64,000 nucleotides of DNA from positions 1,302,001 through 1,366,000 of the forward strand of contig BTPP01000003.1 in the NCBI GenBank assembly GCA_037102815.1, written 5' to 3'. The position numbers were made by a program, and so were the translations under genes. How positions within the stretch are numbered: the first letter of the stretch is position 1; every line of letters begins with the position of its first letter. The notes under the pieces were generated by a model. It did not search any database. It saw only the letters and a list, made by a program, of their open reading frames with translations, and had not been told where the DNA came from. Shown here one piece after another: positions 35,178-47,330 of this stretch. This stretch comes from Neurospora intermedia (Eukaryota; Ascomycota; Sordariomycetes; Sordariales; Sordariaceae).

Positions 35178-37853
35178 CTAGTTGCTCTTGCTCATGTGCT
35201 CAAGACGGATGCTGACCGCCCTCCTGTGAGCCTCGAGCTCCTCAACCTTAGCCAACTGCATAACAGCCTGGCCGACGTTTTTGAGACCCTCGGCAGTCAA
35301 GTTGGAGCTGGTAATGTGCTTGACGAACGAGGCGAGGTTGACGCCAGAGTACTGCTTGGCAAAGCCATAGGTAGCTATATGTCTTGACGTTAGCAGAAGA
35401 ATTTGTGAAGCGGGGCATGTTATGATATGTAACTTACGCAGCGAGTGGTTAACACCAGCAGAGTAATCGCCAACCGACTCAGGAGTCCAGGCGCCAATGA
35501 AAACACTACCGGCGTTCATGACAAGATCGACAGCCTTCTCGGCCTCCTTGATCTGGAGGATCAAGTGCTCAGGAGCGTACTTGTTGCTGAGCTCCATGGC
35601 CTCCTCGACGGTCTTGACCTGCACGGTGATCGAGTGGGCGATGGAGCCACGGACAATCTGGACGCGAGGAAGCTCCATAGCCTGACGGTGGACCTCGTCC
35701 TCGATAGCCTGGAGATGCTCCTCGTCGAGGTCAATAGCGATCAGGATGACCTGGCTGTCAACGCCGTGCTCAGCCTGGGACAGGAGATCCGAAGCAACGA
35801 ACGCGGGGTTGGCGTCCTTGTCAGCAATGACCAGCACCTCGGAGGGGCCAGCGGGCATGTCGATACCAACGGCAGCGTTGGTGTCGTTGCTGACGAACAT
35901 CTTGGCAGCAGTGACGAACTGGTTACCGGGTCCGAGAATCTTGTCGACCTTGGTGATGCTCTCGGTGCCGTAGGCCATGGCAGCTACGGCCTGGGCACCG
36001 CCGGCAAGTACGATGGACTCGGCGCCAACCTTGTGAGCGACGTAGACAATCTCGGGAGTGATGGTTCCGTCAGCGCGGGGAGGAGAGGCGAACACAATCT
36101 TGTTGCAGCCGGCGACCATGGCGGGAACACCCAGCATAAGGGCAGTGCTGGGGAGAACGGCGGTACCGCCGGGGATGTAGCAGCCGACGGCCTCGATGGG
36201 ACGAGAGAAACGGCTGCAGACAACACCGGGCATGGTCTCGACCTGGAGGGGCTTCTCCTCCTTCTGGGCGGCGTGGAACTTGCGGATGTTCTCGAAGGAC
36301 ACGTCGATGGCAGCAATGGTCTCCTCAGGGAGCTGCATAAGCTCCTTGGGGAAGGGCGCCTTCAGGACGGGGCTGGTAAGAGAGGTAGCCTTCTCGAACT
36401 TGTGAGTGTAAGACAGAACCGCCTTGTCGCCGTTCTTGCGGACGTCCTCGATGATGGGGACAATGATCTTGTAAATGGCATCGGACGACTTTTGCGCAGG
36501 ACGCTTGAGAGCAGCATCGAGCTCCTCGGTAGAGACCTTGGAGGCGTCGAAACGTCTCATGGTGATCTTCTCAGGTGTGGTGTCCTGGGCGGCCTCCTTG
36601 GTGACAGGGGCCGAAGTGGCAGCGGGAGCGGACGCCGCAGGCTTGATACCCTCCTTCTCAGCCCACTTACCCTTAGCATCTCCAGTCCTGCGCTTGACCT
36701 TCCAGCTCTTGGCATCAAGGCTCCTTTCGATATCGGCAAGAGTAACGCCGGCAGCAACGGCCCTGGTAAGAGCAAAGTAGAAGAGATCGGCAGCCTCAAA
36801 GGCGATTTCCTGGGGGGTCTGAGCGGTGCAGAGCTCCTCAGCCTCCTCCATGATCTTCGCCCGGACTAGCTTCTCATCGGAGAAGAGACGGGCAGTGTAG
36901 GAGCCCTCGGGGGCAGACTGTTTCCTCGAAATCAAAGTCTGCTCGAGCTTGGGAAGGCCTTTGAGCTGACCAAAGCAGCCAGACTGATCGAGGTGGCAGA
37001 AGCGGCCCTTCTGCTTCACGACAAACTTGAGAGCATCGTTATCGCAGTCAAGCGAGATGCGGACGAGCTCCTGAGTGTCTCCGGAAGTAGCACCCTTGTA
37101 CCAGAGACCGCGCTTCCGGCTCTGATAGACACCAGTCTGTGTCCTGAGGGCCTCGTTCACACTCTCGGCACTGCTGTAGACCAGACCCAGTGCAGTGTCG
37201 TGCTCATCAACGACAACGGTGGGGAGCAGGCCATCGGCACGGTCAGACTTCCAGACGCTCGAGAGGATGGTGGAAATGGCAAGCTTTCCGGCCTCGTCCT
37301 TCTTTGTTGTCAAGCCAGTGGATGGCAGGATGGGGATGGCGTTAGCCTTGGCGGCGACCTGGATGAACTGTTCGAGATCGGCCCCAGGAACGGGCTTGAT
37401 GAAGAAGGGCGTAATTTTCTTGTCTCTAGCCTCCTCCAGAAACTGTGCAGCCTCGGAGGCAGTCTGATCGAAGCCGGAGAGCAAAAGGCCGCTCTCGGTG
37501 GCGGAGGAAAGCAGAGCAGCGCTGCTTCCAGTGACAATGGGGGCAACGCGGGAGCCATATGCGGAGAGGTCGGCCAACTGCTCGGTCTTGACAAACACCT
37601 TGCGGGCGCCGGCGTCCAGGAGAGTGATAATATCATCGATAGACTCGAGGGCTGTTACATCGAAGTAGGGCTCAAATTCGACATTGTGACGCTTGAGGAA
37701 TCGCAGGATTTTCTCAAGGGTCTGGGGCTTGACCTCGAAGAAGACGCAGCCAAGACACGAGACTTCCTCCCGGCTCAGGCCCTCCTTGATGTCATTCAGT
37801 CCGGGAGGGACACTGACACCGACGAGGAAGGGGAGGGGAAGCGTTGTCTCCAT
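35178..37853 (-). CDS. his-3: Trifunctional histidine biosynthesis protein
   Basis: Two exons, 35438-37853 and 35178-35374, flank a 63-base intron (gtaagt donor, gctaac branch, atatag acceptor). They give 870 residues, the length I recall for N. crassa HIS-3. Order of activities: phosphoribosyl-AMP cyclohydrolase with zinc-binding CHLDQSGCFG near residue 285; phosphoribosyl-ATP pyrophosphohydrolase with the EEAEEL helix; and C-terminal histidinol dehydrogenase with GPGNQFVTAAK, DMPAGPSEVLVIAD and QAEHG. The protein catalyses the second, third and last two oxidation steps of histidine synthesis in the cytosol. An alanine/lysine-rich linker (about residues 400-430) joins the pyrophosphohydrolase and dehydrogenase parts. 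A TGACTC site upstream suggests cross-pathway control by CPC-1. The reading frame is intact, so this is a functional allele. Confidence 0.98.
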   Translation of the reverse strand: METTLPLPFLVGVSVPPGLNDIKEGLSREEVSCLGCVFFEVKPQTLEKILRFLKRHNVEFEPYFDVTALESIDDIITLLDAGARKVFVKTEQLADLSAYGSRVAPIVTGSSAALLSSATESGLLLSGFDQTASEAAQFLEEARDKKITPFFIKPVPGADLEQFIQVAAKANAIPILPSTGLTTKKDEAGKLAISTILSSVWKSDRADGLLPTVVVDEHDTALGLVYSSAESVNEALRTQTGVYQSRKRGLWYKGATSGDTQELVRISLDCDNDALKFVVKQKGRFCHLDQSGCFGQLKGLPKLEQTLISRKQSAPEGSYTARLFSDEKLVRAKIMEEAEELCTAQTPQEIAFEAADLFYFALTRAVAAGVTLADIERSLDAKSWKVKRRTGDAKGKWAEKEGIKPAASAPAATSAPVTKEAAQDTTPEKITMRRFDASKVSTEELDAALKRPAQKSSDAIYKIIVPIIEDVRKNGDKAVLSYTHKFEKATSLTSPVLKAPFPKELMQLPEETIAAIDVSFENIRKFHAAQKEEKPLQVETMPGVVCSRFSRPIEAVGCYIPGGTAVLPSTALMLGVPAMVAGCNKIVFASPPRADGTITPEIVYVAHKVGAESIVLAGGAQAVAAMAYGTESITKVDKILGPGNQFVTAAKMFVSNDTNAAVGIDMPAGPSEVLVIADKDANPAFVASDLLSQAEHGVDSQVILIAIDLDEEHLQAIEDEVHRQAMELPRVQIVRGSIAHSITVQVKTVEEAMELSNKYAPEHLILQIKEAEKAVDLVMNAGSVFIGAWTPESVGDYSAGVNHSLRKLHIITCPASQILLLTSRHIATYGFAKQYSGVNLASFVKHITSSNLTAEGLKNVGQAVMQLAKVEELEAHRRAVSIRLEHMSKSN

Positions 37854-39082
37854 GGTGTTTTCCTCTGTTTAATTTTCTCGTTTCTGGTATTGTGCTGTTC
37901 CCCAATTCGTCGATATGTCGGTTGAAGTCTGACGTGGGGTTGAATTCAAGGTTAAGTGAGATACAGAGATGGAGTATTACAAGCTATCAGGCTATGAAGA
38001 GGAGGCCCGCTTCGAGTGTCGCTTATGTACACTCAAAAAAGACTCGGGCTTTATGAAAATCGGGTGATTTGGTATGACTCTTTCACAATTCACACCTCTT
38101 TCCGTCCAAAACTCGGCAGGCAAGGTTTGATACAAGGATCAGTACGTACTGTGTACCTGAAAGTTACCAGGAATTACAGGTTTCTCGACTTCGCGCTCCA
38201 TGTATCGACAGACGCTATGGTGGGGCTGGGGTTCGCAGTGGGTGACGGGAGGCAATGCAAATGCCCCTCATCTCAAGCATTGGGAACTTTTCCCGCGTGC
38301 CATCCTGTCGGTGCCAGAAGTCTTTCCTTCCAGATTTCTTCCTTGTACCGCTGACGTTGGCCGGCAGCTGGCAAGCAACAGAGGGGTGGCTTGATGCCGC
38401 CTTGCCGATGTCAGTGCCGCCATCGCCGCCCCCCCAGGTGAAAATAAGCTATGGTCTGTGCTGTTACGGCAGGCTAAGTAAACTGCCCTGAGGCTCGTCG
38501 CCCTTGTTTTGCGGCACGGTGCGAGTGATCTCCAGTTGCGATCTACCTGTACATCCACTGCAGTACTGACGGAGTGCGCTGCACTGGGTCAGTGACCGTG
38601 CCGCGGCTTGGCCTTAGCGCCCGCTACGATTCCGTCCCGGTCGGCGTGAGAATGAACGAACCGGAACTTCGAACTTCCATCACACGTCGCTTTAAGGTAA
38701 CTTTCCACTTGCATCCGAACTCAAGCCTTCTCCTTTCGCCAAAGCTCCCTTCCGGAACAAACCCAAATCTTCCAACGCGCCATCCCAAGATACTTCGCGA
38801 CCATCGAAAGTCACATAATCCTCACAACCAATCGCGCCTTATACACGACGCCAGCTATCAGATCTATCTCGAACTGTGAACAGAGCTACCTAGCTCCCCG
38901 CGCCGAACATCAAACCGACCTCGATATCCAGCCAATCCATCTGCTTGCTACAAAACTACTAGTAAACATCACACAAGCACAAGTCACCGCGCGAGCTGTA
39001 CACTACTCAGCTTCGCCCCAAACAACATCTCTCAGCACCAATTGACTCAGCCTCCCCCCTCCATCGGCGGCAGTCACCAACC
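37854..39082. other. Divergent promoter region of his-3 and taf9
   Basis: About 1.2 kb between two genes transcribed away from each other. The taf9 side (38.7-39.08 kb) is CT/CA-rich as usual for Neurospora leaders. Open stretches here are short, overlapping and without domains. No other gene seen. Confidence 0.6.
38075..38080. promoter_or_regulatory. TGACTC, candidate CPC-1 (Gcn4-type) site upstream of his-3
   Basis: The core tgactc lies about 220 bases upstream of the his-3 ATG. CPC-1 activates amino-acid genes through TGASTC elements, and his-3 is a known target of cross-pathway control. The site is read from sequence only. Confidence 0.5.
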
Positions 39083-40045
39083 ATGTCCGCCGCCGCCACA
39101 ACCACGGCTCCCCTTCCAAACGGCAATCCCGCGCCCGGCAGCCAGAATAACGCGTCGGCAGCGTCATCATCCACTGCCGCAACCTCTCAATCCCAATCCC
39201 AGTCTCAACTAGCCACCCAGCCCTCCTCCGCCTCCCAAGCACCACCACCACCAACGACCACAACAGGGCCCGCAACAACATCAACAGCAGTAACAACATC
39301 CAACCCCAACACCCTCTCCACCGCTGCTGCTGCTGCTGCCGCCTCCTCAGCTGCTTCCAACCCCCGCCCCCGCGACGCCCGCACAATCGAGCTCCTCCTA
39401 ACCGCGCAAGGCGTAACAGCCTTCGAGCAGCGCGTCCCGCTTTTGTTGCTTGACTTTGCCTACCGCCACACCTCGGCCGTGCTCTCGGACGCTTTACACC
39501 TCTCTGCGGACCCGTACACGTCGCACGCGGGCGCCCGGCCCTCGGCCTCTTCTGGCGCGGCCCCCGTCAATGTGGGCGACGCGACGATTACAAGTAACGC
39601 GGTGCAGCTGGCGATTGCCAGCCGGCTGAACTTCCAATTCCGCGGCGGAAGCGGGGGCGGGAGCGGTGGTGGTGTCAGCAAGGAGTGGATGATGGAGATG
39701 GCGAGGGAGAAGAATAAGGTGGCGTTGCCCAAGGTCAGTGTGAATGAGTGGGGGGTAAGGTTGCCGAGCGAGAGGTTTGTGTTGAACGGGGTTAGCTGGG
39801 GGTTGAAGGGGGACGGGTGGATTGCCGGCGGGGATGAGACAAGTGGCGATGAGGAGGAAGGTAGTGATGAGGACATGGAGGATGCGATGGGCATTAACAA
39901 GAAGGGTGAGAATGGTGATGCTATGGAGGGGATAGAGAAGGAGGATATTGGTGGGGATGGGGTAGAGGGTGGCACGGTGGATGACTTGTTTGGGGATGAT
40001 GATGGTGATAATGATGAGATGGAGGATGTGGATATGTTTGCTTGA
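39083..40045 (+). CDS. taf9: Transcription initiation factor TFIID/SAGA subunit TAF9
   Basis: A single exon of 320 residues starts at the first ATG of a CA-rich leader. Residues 1-92 are low-complexity (Ser, Thr, Ala, Gln, Pro). The histone-fold domain follows from about residue 95: [20 protein letters not shown], then [19 protein letters not shown], and after a glycine/serine insertion [18 protein letters not shown]. The conserved extension [19 protein letters not shown] and [15 protein letters not shown] is diagnostic of TAF9. The C-terminus is acidic and glycine-rich (from about residue 250), ending EDVDMFA. TAF9 pairs with TAF6 in a histone-like heterodimer within TFIID and SAGA. It shares the intergenic region upstream with his-3. 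Confidence 0.95.
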   Translation: MSAAATTTAPLPNGNPAPGSQNNASAASSSTAATSQSQSQSQLATQPSSASQAPPPPTTTTGPATTSTAVTTSNPNTLSTAAAAAAASSAASNPRPRDARTIELLLTAQGVTAFEQRVPLLLLDFAYRHTSAVLSDALHLSADPYTSHAGARPSASSGAAPVNVGDATITSNAVQLAIASRLNFQFRGGSGGGSGGGVSKEWMMEMAREKNKVALPKVSVNEWGVRLPSERFVLNGVSWGLKGDGWIAGGDETSGDEEEGSDEDMEDAMGINKKGENGDAMEGIEKEDIGGDGVEGGTVDDLFGDDDGDNDEMEDVDMFA

Positions 40046-40762
40046 AGGGGGCTGTATTATCTGTACAGTTGGCTTCGCGGACACCGGTTCCTGTTTCGGG
40101 GTCATTGATGATTCATCGTCAGGGGAACAATTTTCCTTCTTTCTCACGGTTTACTGTAGTTTTACCGGGTTCAGTTTCTCTTCACGGTGTCATGGCGTTT
40201 AGGAGTAGGGAACCGAAAAGGTGACAGCATCCAAAGAGTGAGCTCAAATTTGCACGAAGCAGTTAATAAATTTTTATACATCACTATCTTTGCCTTGCTA
40301 ATCCCCACGGAACAACGGCAGTAGAAATTCGGATATCATTTTCGACGCCGCTCCGTATAATAGTTTTTCTCAAGAGCATTCCACGTCACATACGCACCTA
40401 CGCCGGATGGGTTACGAGGTTGTTGTCAAGCCTAGAGAGGTACTCAAGAGTATTTTGGAAATAATCGGACCAGCCATAACTAGAAGAAAAAAAGGTAGAC
40501 GTTTCTAGGAGTAGTGATGTAATAAACTGGCACCGTAAATGTCAAGTACATTGTATTTTGCTTCCAGTTGCGCCGCGCTATGCAATATGAGGAAATCGCC
40601 CAAGGATCACCTCTCTTCCATCCATTTTCCTCCTCCTCCTCCTCCTCCTCCTTTCCTCGGGTGTGTGTTAGTCTATCGCTGATAAAAGTTTCAAATAGCA
40701 TCTTCCCCCTTCATGGTAACGATACTTGATCACAAACCCTCTTCTCGTTATACATGCTTCTC
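40046..40762. other. Convergent intergenic region between taf9 and pah1
   Basis: 3' untranslated DNA for both neighbours. It contains a (CCT)8-type run at about 40628-40652. No gene seen. Confidence 0.6.
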
Positions 40763-43362
40763 CTAGCTCACTTCCTTCTCAACAGTAAGATCCTTGATCC
40801 CAGTAATAATTTCAGCATCTGCATCTGGCTCAATCACCTTGGGCGAAACCGATGAGCTTGAGCCGTCCCTGGACTGCTGCTCAACCGGCACTTGCAATTG
40901 AGCTTCAGCTGGTTCCCTCTTCCTCTCCTGTTCCTTCATTGCCTGTTCAAGATCGGCAGCGGCACGTCTGAGCCCTTCCTCTTCCTCGGCGCCGAGTCCT
41001 CCGTCTTCCTCCTCCTCGTTGTCCACCTCTTCTTCTTCAACGATTTTTTCTCCCTCGGCGTCCTCGTCCTCAATGATTGCCTCATCCGCATCGGCATCCA
41101 CATACACGCTCTCCAGCATGGCCGAATCAACCATATGCTCGGGCGCAGCCTCCTCATCATCAAATTCTCCCTCCTCTTCCTCACCATCCTCCCCATCATC
41201 CTCTCCATCATCCTCTGCATCATAATCCCCATCCTCACTTGCCACGCTTCCTTCCTCGTAATCATCCACCGAGTTTCTCGAGATGTAGCTGTCCGCAAGA
41301 CCGTCGCCAACTTCCTCCTCGTCATCCTCCTCGTACTCACTTTCATGATCATCGACAACAGCCGGAGCAGATGTCTTTCGGCCACCGCTGCGTTCGTCCT
41401 CGGTGTCACTGGCAGAGAACTCGTCAAGATCCAAAGGCTGGTCTCGCCAATACTTGAAATCCGTGTAATCCTCGCCACCGCCCTTGATGAGCGTGGTGAC
41501 AGGTGGGAAGTAATGGTCGACGACCTCAGTCATGTTGACGTAACTCAGCTTGAGTTTGTTGAGACTGAGCAAATCGAGTGACACCTCCGCATTAGAGTTG
41601 ATGGTGAAGATGCGGTTACGGGGCACGTCGACCGTGCGATACGAGATTTGGTCCGTGAAACGGTTGCCGAACCCGGCGTAGAACGGTGTGCGATCGGGCC
41701 CGTAGAGGTTGCGGATGTCACGAAGCGTGGACATCTTGAAGATATGTGGTTTGCGGAGATAGATCTCGCGACGGAGAGCCGCCATAGTTCTGTCGGGTGA
41801 GAGAATGGTAGGTCCGCGTGGGAGACGGTACCCGTCTTGAACGATACCTGCGAGGTAAGTTCGTGTAGTGTCGGCCTGGCCGACGGACCGACTCGTCAGA
41901 TACATTATGTTGTACCCGTTGGCTACAATATCAGTATACAGCTTGGCTACACCAGCATGCGTCCAGTCGCGCCCGATCATGTTCAGCACGTGGCCAAGCG
42001 CATCAGACTTTGTGATGGTTCCATCAATATCCGAGATGACCACGGGTACCTCGTGCTTCCATAAGAACATGTAAGCCTGGCAGGTAGCCTTGTTCACGGT
42101 GAAGCTCATTGAGTTCTCGCCGGGCTTCAGATTCAAGGCCTTCAACTGGTCGCTAGTCAACCGCAAGGTCTTTGCGTAGTTCCGGTTGGGATCACCCGCT
42201 GCCGAACTGCCGGGAGAGCTTGGGGGTGTCTGCAAGGTCATCTGGCCGACATCAGAGTCAGCTCTCCTGTGGATCGGTAAAGTTGTGGCGGCTGAGGTAT
42301 CGCTAGCATCGCTCTGATACCCAGGGTCAGAAGCGGCATCAATGTTGCCCATGTGAGATGCAGAGCGTAGGGGGTCCATCGTCCTCTTCATGGCGGCTTC
42401 CTTCGCCTCGATGCTGCTGTAGATCCAAAGGTTTCCATGCTCGTCAACGCCAAAAAGTGCGCCGATGTCGTAGTTGCCATCAAGCTCCTCCGTGAGAATC
42501 TTGCGCGCAAGGATCTCGGCCCGGAAGGCGTCTTCCTCATTGTTCTTGAACGCAGTCATATCTAACATGAGGTCTCCGGTCTCGCTGATGTGGTTAGGGA
42601 TATTGGCGGCGGCGAGCTCTCGGGAAAGGTTCATTGCCCTTTGAAGAGCTTCGGGTGCTGTAAGCGGCGGCGGGCTGCGGGATCTTTCGGTGTGGCTATC
42701 GCCTTCTTCTGAACCTTCGTGGGTGCTGCCATCGCTTGGCATTCTTCGCGCTGATTGCCGCAGAAGGCCATCGCTATGTGGGCGAAACGGAGACCATTCA
42801 CCCTTGATAGGATCTGGTGATACGGAACGAGGTGTAAGCAACCCTTATAACCCATGCTTGTCAGTGTATGTCGATCATGGCGGCGTGAAAGCTGGACCAA
42901 GCGCTTACCGTCTCGTGCTAGTAGAGCAGTGGGAGGAGGCCTGTGGTTGAAGCTCGAAGAACGGGTTTTGCCTTCTACCGAGTTCAGATCGAGTGATTCG
43001 GGTTCTTGTAGAGGCCCTGACTGGTCGGCATTGAGCGGAGGACTAGAGGCGGGCGACACGATGGGCGACGTCTGCATGCTCTGAGGGATGGTGTCTGTAG
43101 TTTCGAAGACGAAGAAGGCCTCGCCTCCCTCGCCCAGCTTCATGGCATAGTCCTGCTTGACGCCATTGACCCTGAACTCGACCTTCTTTTCGGATGGACG
43201 CAACAACGAGAACTTGCCAAAACGCACGTGAAAGGGAGAGCATGCAAGGGTGCCATCTTCCTGCTCAACGACTATCACGTCGATGGCACCGCTGAGGGTC
43301 GCAGGGTTGATAGAGTTCCAGGCGGTAGAGACAGAGTCGCCGAGACTCCTGACGTACTGCAT
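40763..43362 (-). CDS. pah1: Lipin-type phosphatidate phosphatase (Pah1/Smp2/Ned1 family)
   Basis: Exons 42909-43362 and 40763-42843 flank a 65-base intron (gtaagc donor, cactgac branch, ttataag acceptor); 844 residues from the ATG at 43360-43362. The amino end MQYVRSLGDSVSTAWNSINP begins the conserved N-LIP domain, whose amphipathic helix binds membrane. The C-LIP domain near residue 425 has VVISDIDGTITKSDALGH with the catalytic DxDGT of HAD phosphatases, then YLTSRSVGQADTTR and TPFYAGFGNRFTD. The last 200 residues are highly acidic. The enzyme converts phosphatidic acid to diacylglycerol for triacylglycerol and phospholipid synthesis, and its loss expands the nuclear envelope in yeasts. Serine/proline-rich sequence between the domains offers many phosphorylation sites for localisation control. 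Confidence 0.95.
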
Positions 43363-46300
43363 GGTAGGCAATCGCAACTCGTTCTGTCGTCGAAGGATGT
43401 CTCCCTCTGGATGGGTCAAAGGGGAAAGGAGGGGGGTATTTGTTGGTTATGTCGGTAGTCGGTATTGGGGGGCAGTCAAATGGCAAGGCTACATGCGGTC
43501 TGGACTTTTTATGTAATGTCGACCGCAATCTCGATTCTCGACTTCGAGTAGGCGACCGGTAGGCGACCGGTAGGGGTTCTCTATACTTAGTGTATTGGGC
43601 GAGGTCGGGAAGGCCGGATGAACGCCCGATATGCGTAGGGAGATATTAGGCTCTGACCACCCGGCCTCAGTTACTCTGTCGTCTCGAATGGATGGTTACT
43701 CAACGTGGTGTGCGTAAGTGAATCCGACTCGTTCACTTCCCTTCTGGTGGTGCGAGTATGCCGGGAGAAAAGTATTGAGGAATGCGCCGTGTTGGGGGAC
43801 TTTGCCCAGTGAATGCGGATCTGATGACGAACGTCTGCCGCGGTTCAAGCAGTGAAAGACAAGGAAGGTAGCAATCCAAGTGGGATGCTGGGTGCTTGCG
43901 CTGGGGAGTGGATCTTGCCAAAACGACTGTGGTGGCTGCAGCCCGTGTGCGCAGTACGGGAAAGCGCTGTGTGAAAAGTCCGAAAGGGGCGTTTAAATCC
44001 TTTCTTCAGAATCATATGCTTTGGACTACTAATGAACCAAAATCTGCATGACAACGAAGAGCTCGTGTTGTAGAAACTTTGTGTTTTTTTTGGGGGCATG
44101 GCGAACGGATCGCGATCCGCCGAGTAGAACTAAAAGGGAAGGAACTAAGGAACCGGCTAGGTTGTTCGTTGTGCAGTCGAATACTGGTATGAATGTTAGC
44201 TCGAGACCTCGGGTCAAATTCACCGTGGGTTTTCAAGCGGCGATTATGCTTTTTCCGGACTAAACTACACCGTATTGAATCTTGTCGATGCCGTCCGGAT
44301 CTATATCCAGCCATTCATTTAGTCCTTGACAGGTTGGCGACGATTCGGAAGACATTTCATTCAGTGTTCTACAAGCGAGTGCCTAGGTACCAAGTTAACA
44401 ACAAACCAGCAGAACTACCAGACAATACGTAGGTATCCACCTCTACATACCCGGTGAGGCGGAAAGAGAAACGGGATCATCCCCAACGCCCAACCTTCCA
44501 GAATCACGAGGGCGGTTTTCCTTCTCAACAATCAGATCTAATTCTGTCTTGATGAGTTCGGCCTCTCGTCAGGACAGCAGACAAGCACAAGACTGCATTC
44601 GCACCGGCTGTTCCCCGTCATCAACCCACGCGCACTTTACCGACTTGGTGCAAGTCTCTAGCGATACCCTGTAAGACGGCAATATAGTCATTTACCAGCC
44701 TGGTACCTCGGCGGTCTGCAACGAGCTAACACGGCTGGCCAATCCAACCGCACAAATTGGTGTCATTAGCGGTCACGGGATGTTTGTTATGCTGGACTAC
44801 CAGGTACCCTTCAAGTTCCCCTGATGTCCTGCTGACTGACACTGACACCGCGAGTTTGGAAATGGAACTTTTGGGTATTCTCACCTTGTCAGTCTTGTTT
44901 GACTGACGTTATATATAGTGATCCAACGAGCCGTCAACAAGCGGTAGTGGTTGTGAAAAAAGCAGTCGCTCGCTTAGTGTCCATTGTTCGTTCCCAGCGG
45001 TATTGCAGCCGTCTAATCTGAAGGTAGTGTAGCTGGATTGAGATATGCCGTGAACGTCAACTCTCGCTGTGTATCCCGGGTTTCCATCGGCTTACGGGTA
45101 CACCTGGTGACACCAAACTGTACCCAAAGGGCGAGGCAAGATATACACACTATCTACAAAAGTGCGAGGCCTCTGGGGAAACCATGGCTTATCCAGCGCC
45201 TTTTTTCTTTTCGTCCCGCATACAGTACAAGGCAGAGCCTTACCCCAGCTGCCTGGAAGACGTGTAATACCGAATGGGGTTATGGACGGCAATCCTAGCC
45301 TAAGTGTATTGCCCGGTGCTGCGGATCAGTACGTCCTCAGTCCTTGGGGATGGGTGGTGATATTTGTTGGGAAATCCGGAGGCGTAACGGATCGATTTGA
45401 TGAGTAGAGCCCTATCCCCAAGCAAAAATGGTGTGATGCTTTATAGTTAGTTGCCTTGCAACTAAAGGCAGGCTACAACATATGTATAAAGCAAGTAAGT
45501 ATGGTGTATTGAGAGGCACCTTTTACAATCAGATCGTCTTCTCAACGGGATTCAGTTAAGATGGCAGGTTGATCCGGGGATCCGTCCAAGGCAACGGACT
45601 TTGTATTTCAGTCTTGTGCAAGTCGCCACCCGGCTTACTTGCAGTGACGAGAAAGGTAGGAAATCTCAGGATAGGTAAACAAGAAGAGTAAACTGTCAGC
45701 AGAGACTCTCTTTGGCCTTTGACAGAACTAGACTATCATAGGCTAGATTGCGCAGCATCTTACAAGTATTCCACTCAAGCTGCTATTATTCTCAACTTGG
45801 GAAAGCCTACATACCTCCCTGTATCAGAGGCCAAGACATTTCTTTCCCGATCGCATATTTAGCAGTTCTGGCTCAGGACGAGAGCTACCTTTTTGCGCCC
45901 ATATGGAACCCTCTGGGATATTACCCGAGCGTTTGCAAATTGAACAAAGACCCCTTCAATGATCTTGGTTTCACTTCCTGATCCAGACCCGATTGTTCGC
46001 GACTAACAAAAAGTGGTAACATGACAGAGCGGCAAGGCGGTGTTTGCGCGTGGCATACTAGATATATCTTGTCCACCATCTATGTAAAGCGAAAAGAGGA
46101 CTGTCGTACACGTAACATCCCGCGAGCATTCGGGTAAATCCTTCTCTCCCGCTTCCACACACCAGTCCCTCTTCAAGCGAGCAATATCGACTGGGCAAGC
46201 TGGGGGATAATAGCGGGGAAGATGAGCAGGCGGCAGGCGGGGTTGGGATAGGCGCATCATCGCGAACTTCCATTCCATCATGGGCTTTCGGTTGCGGGGA

Positions 46301-47330
46301 TCCTGGAGGGCGGGGGGAGCATCAAAAACTGTGAAGGATCGGAGTTAGGAGGCAAGTAGAAATGCTGGCGATTGTCTGGAGTTACCGTCCCTTGGTCTGA
46401 TCGGCTTTGAGGTCAAGTGGAAGTGGAAGTGCGCCGCATGGCCTGATGTCTACGATGTTTCAGCATGTACCAGCCCATGGACTGTTAAGAGTTCCCGCAG
46501 ATACTGATGTATTATACTAACAGACATATATCCACTTCCCCAGAGACAATGCAGGGGACGTCAGGATGTGGATACCCACTGCGAAAGAGAAAATCCTTTT
46601 TGCAGGGAAAGCACAGCCGGACAGCCTGCTCTGCTGCCCGCTGCTGCTGCTGCTGCCACCGTCCGCCCGCGGAGCGCTGTGAGGTGGCTCATGATGCCCC
46701 CGGGCTCCTCACGCCGCTGTGACTTGTCGCTTGCCCGTCAAACTTTCCACTTCCGAGATGTATTTTGCACCCACCTCCACCTCCACCTCTTTCCAGCTTG
46801 GTTTCCACTCTGTATGCAACGCCCCGGGCTCCCATCAAGACGGAGTCTTTGACAACTCGCAACCACCTGGCCCAGAGTGCCATAACATTGATTTTCCTGC
46901 CGCTGCCCTGTCGTGGGCTTCAGTCTCCAGCTTGGACACATTTCACTTCACTCCAGTTCTTTTGCACGCCAGCTCTACGCAGTCGACGGATGACAGGAGG
47001 GAGTCTGTGGAAGTCTTCTCAGTACACATTCTTATTTTCTCTTTTTGTACAAAGATACACGAGTATCTTCTTGCCTATCCTTAAACCCCTTTTTGGTGTT
47101 ATTTTTTTCTTTTCGTTGACCGGAATTGGGTCCGTCGCCCGTCGCGAAACCACGACAACCGAATTTCCTTTATTCTCTCCTCCACCACGATTCAAACTCC
47201 TGCTGTCGCCAACGTCATCGCGCCCTCTCGGGCTTCGCATCTTCGCTCGAGACCTTGAGACTTACCCATCTCGGCCCGACCCTTCGGAATATCGACATCA
47301 AGCTGGCCTATTCGCACTTATCGTAGCGCT
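43363..47330. other. Four-kilobase divergent region between pah1 and the fibronectin III gene
   Basis: It holds the pah1 promoter at the left and a CT-rich leader at the right (46.7-47.33 kb). A direct repeat taggcgaccgg x2 lies at 43549-43570. A 7-bp-stem hairpin (gtcagtc/gactgac, 44888-44907) sits next to tatatata. No open stretch has a recognisable domain and many overlap on both strands. I call no gene here. Confidence 0.5.

Noticed and set aside
35445-36869. 474-residue plus-strand open frame opposite his-3
   Set aside because: It is the antisense shadow of the conserved his-3 coding sequence, made of repetitive Leu/Gly/Asp composition forced by codon usage of the real gene.
40892-41581. 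229-residue hydrophobic plus-strand frame opposite pah1
   Set aside because: It is the complement of the acidic (GAG/GAT-rich) tail of the lipin protein, which reads as Leu/Phe/Ile-rich on the other strand; not a membrane protein gene.
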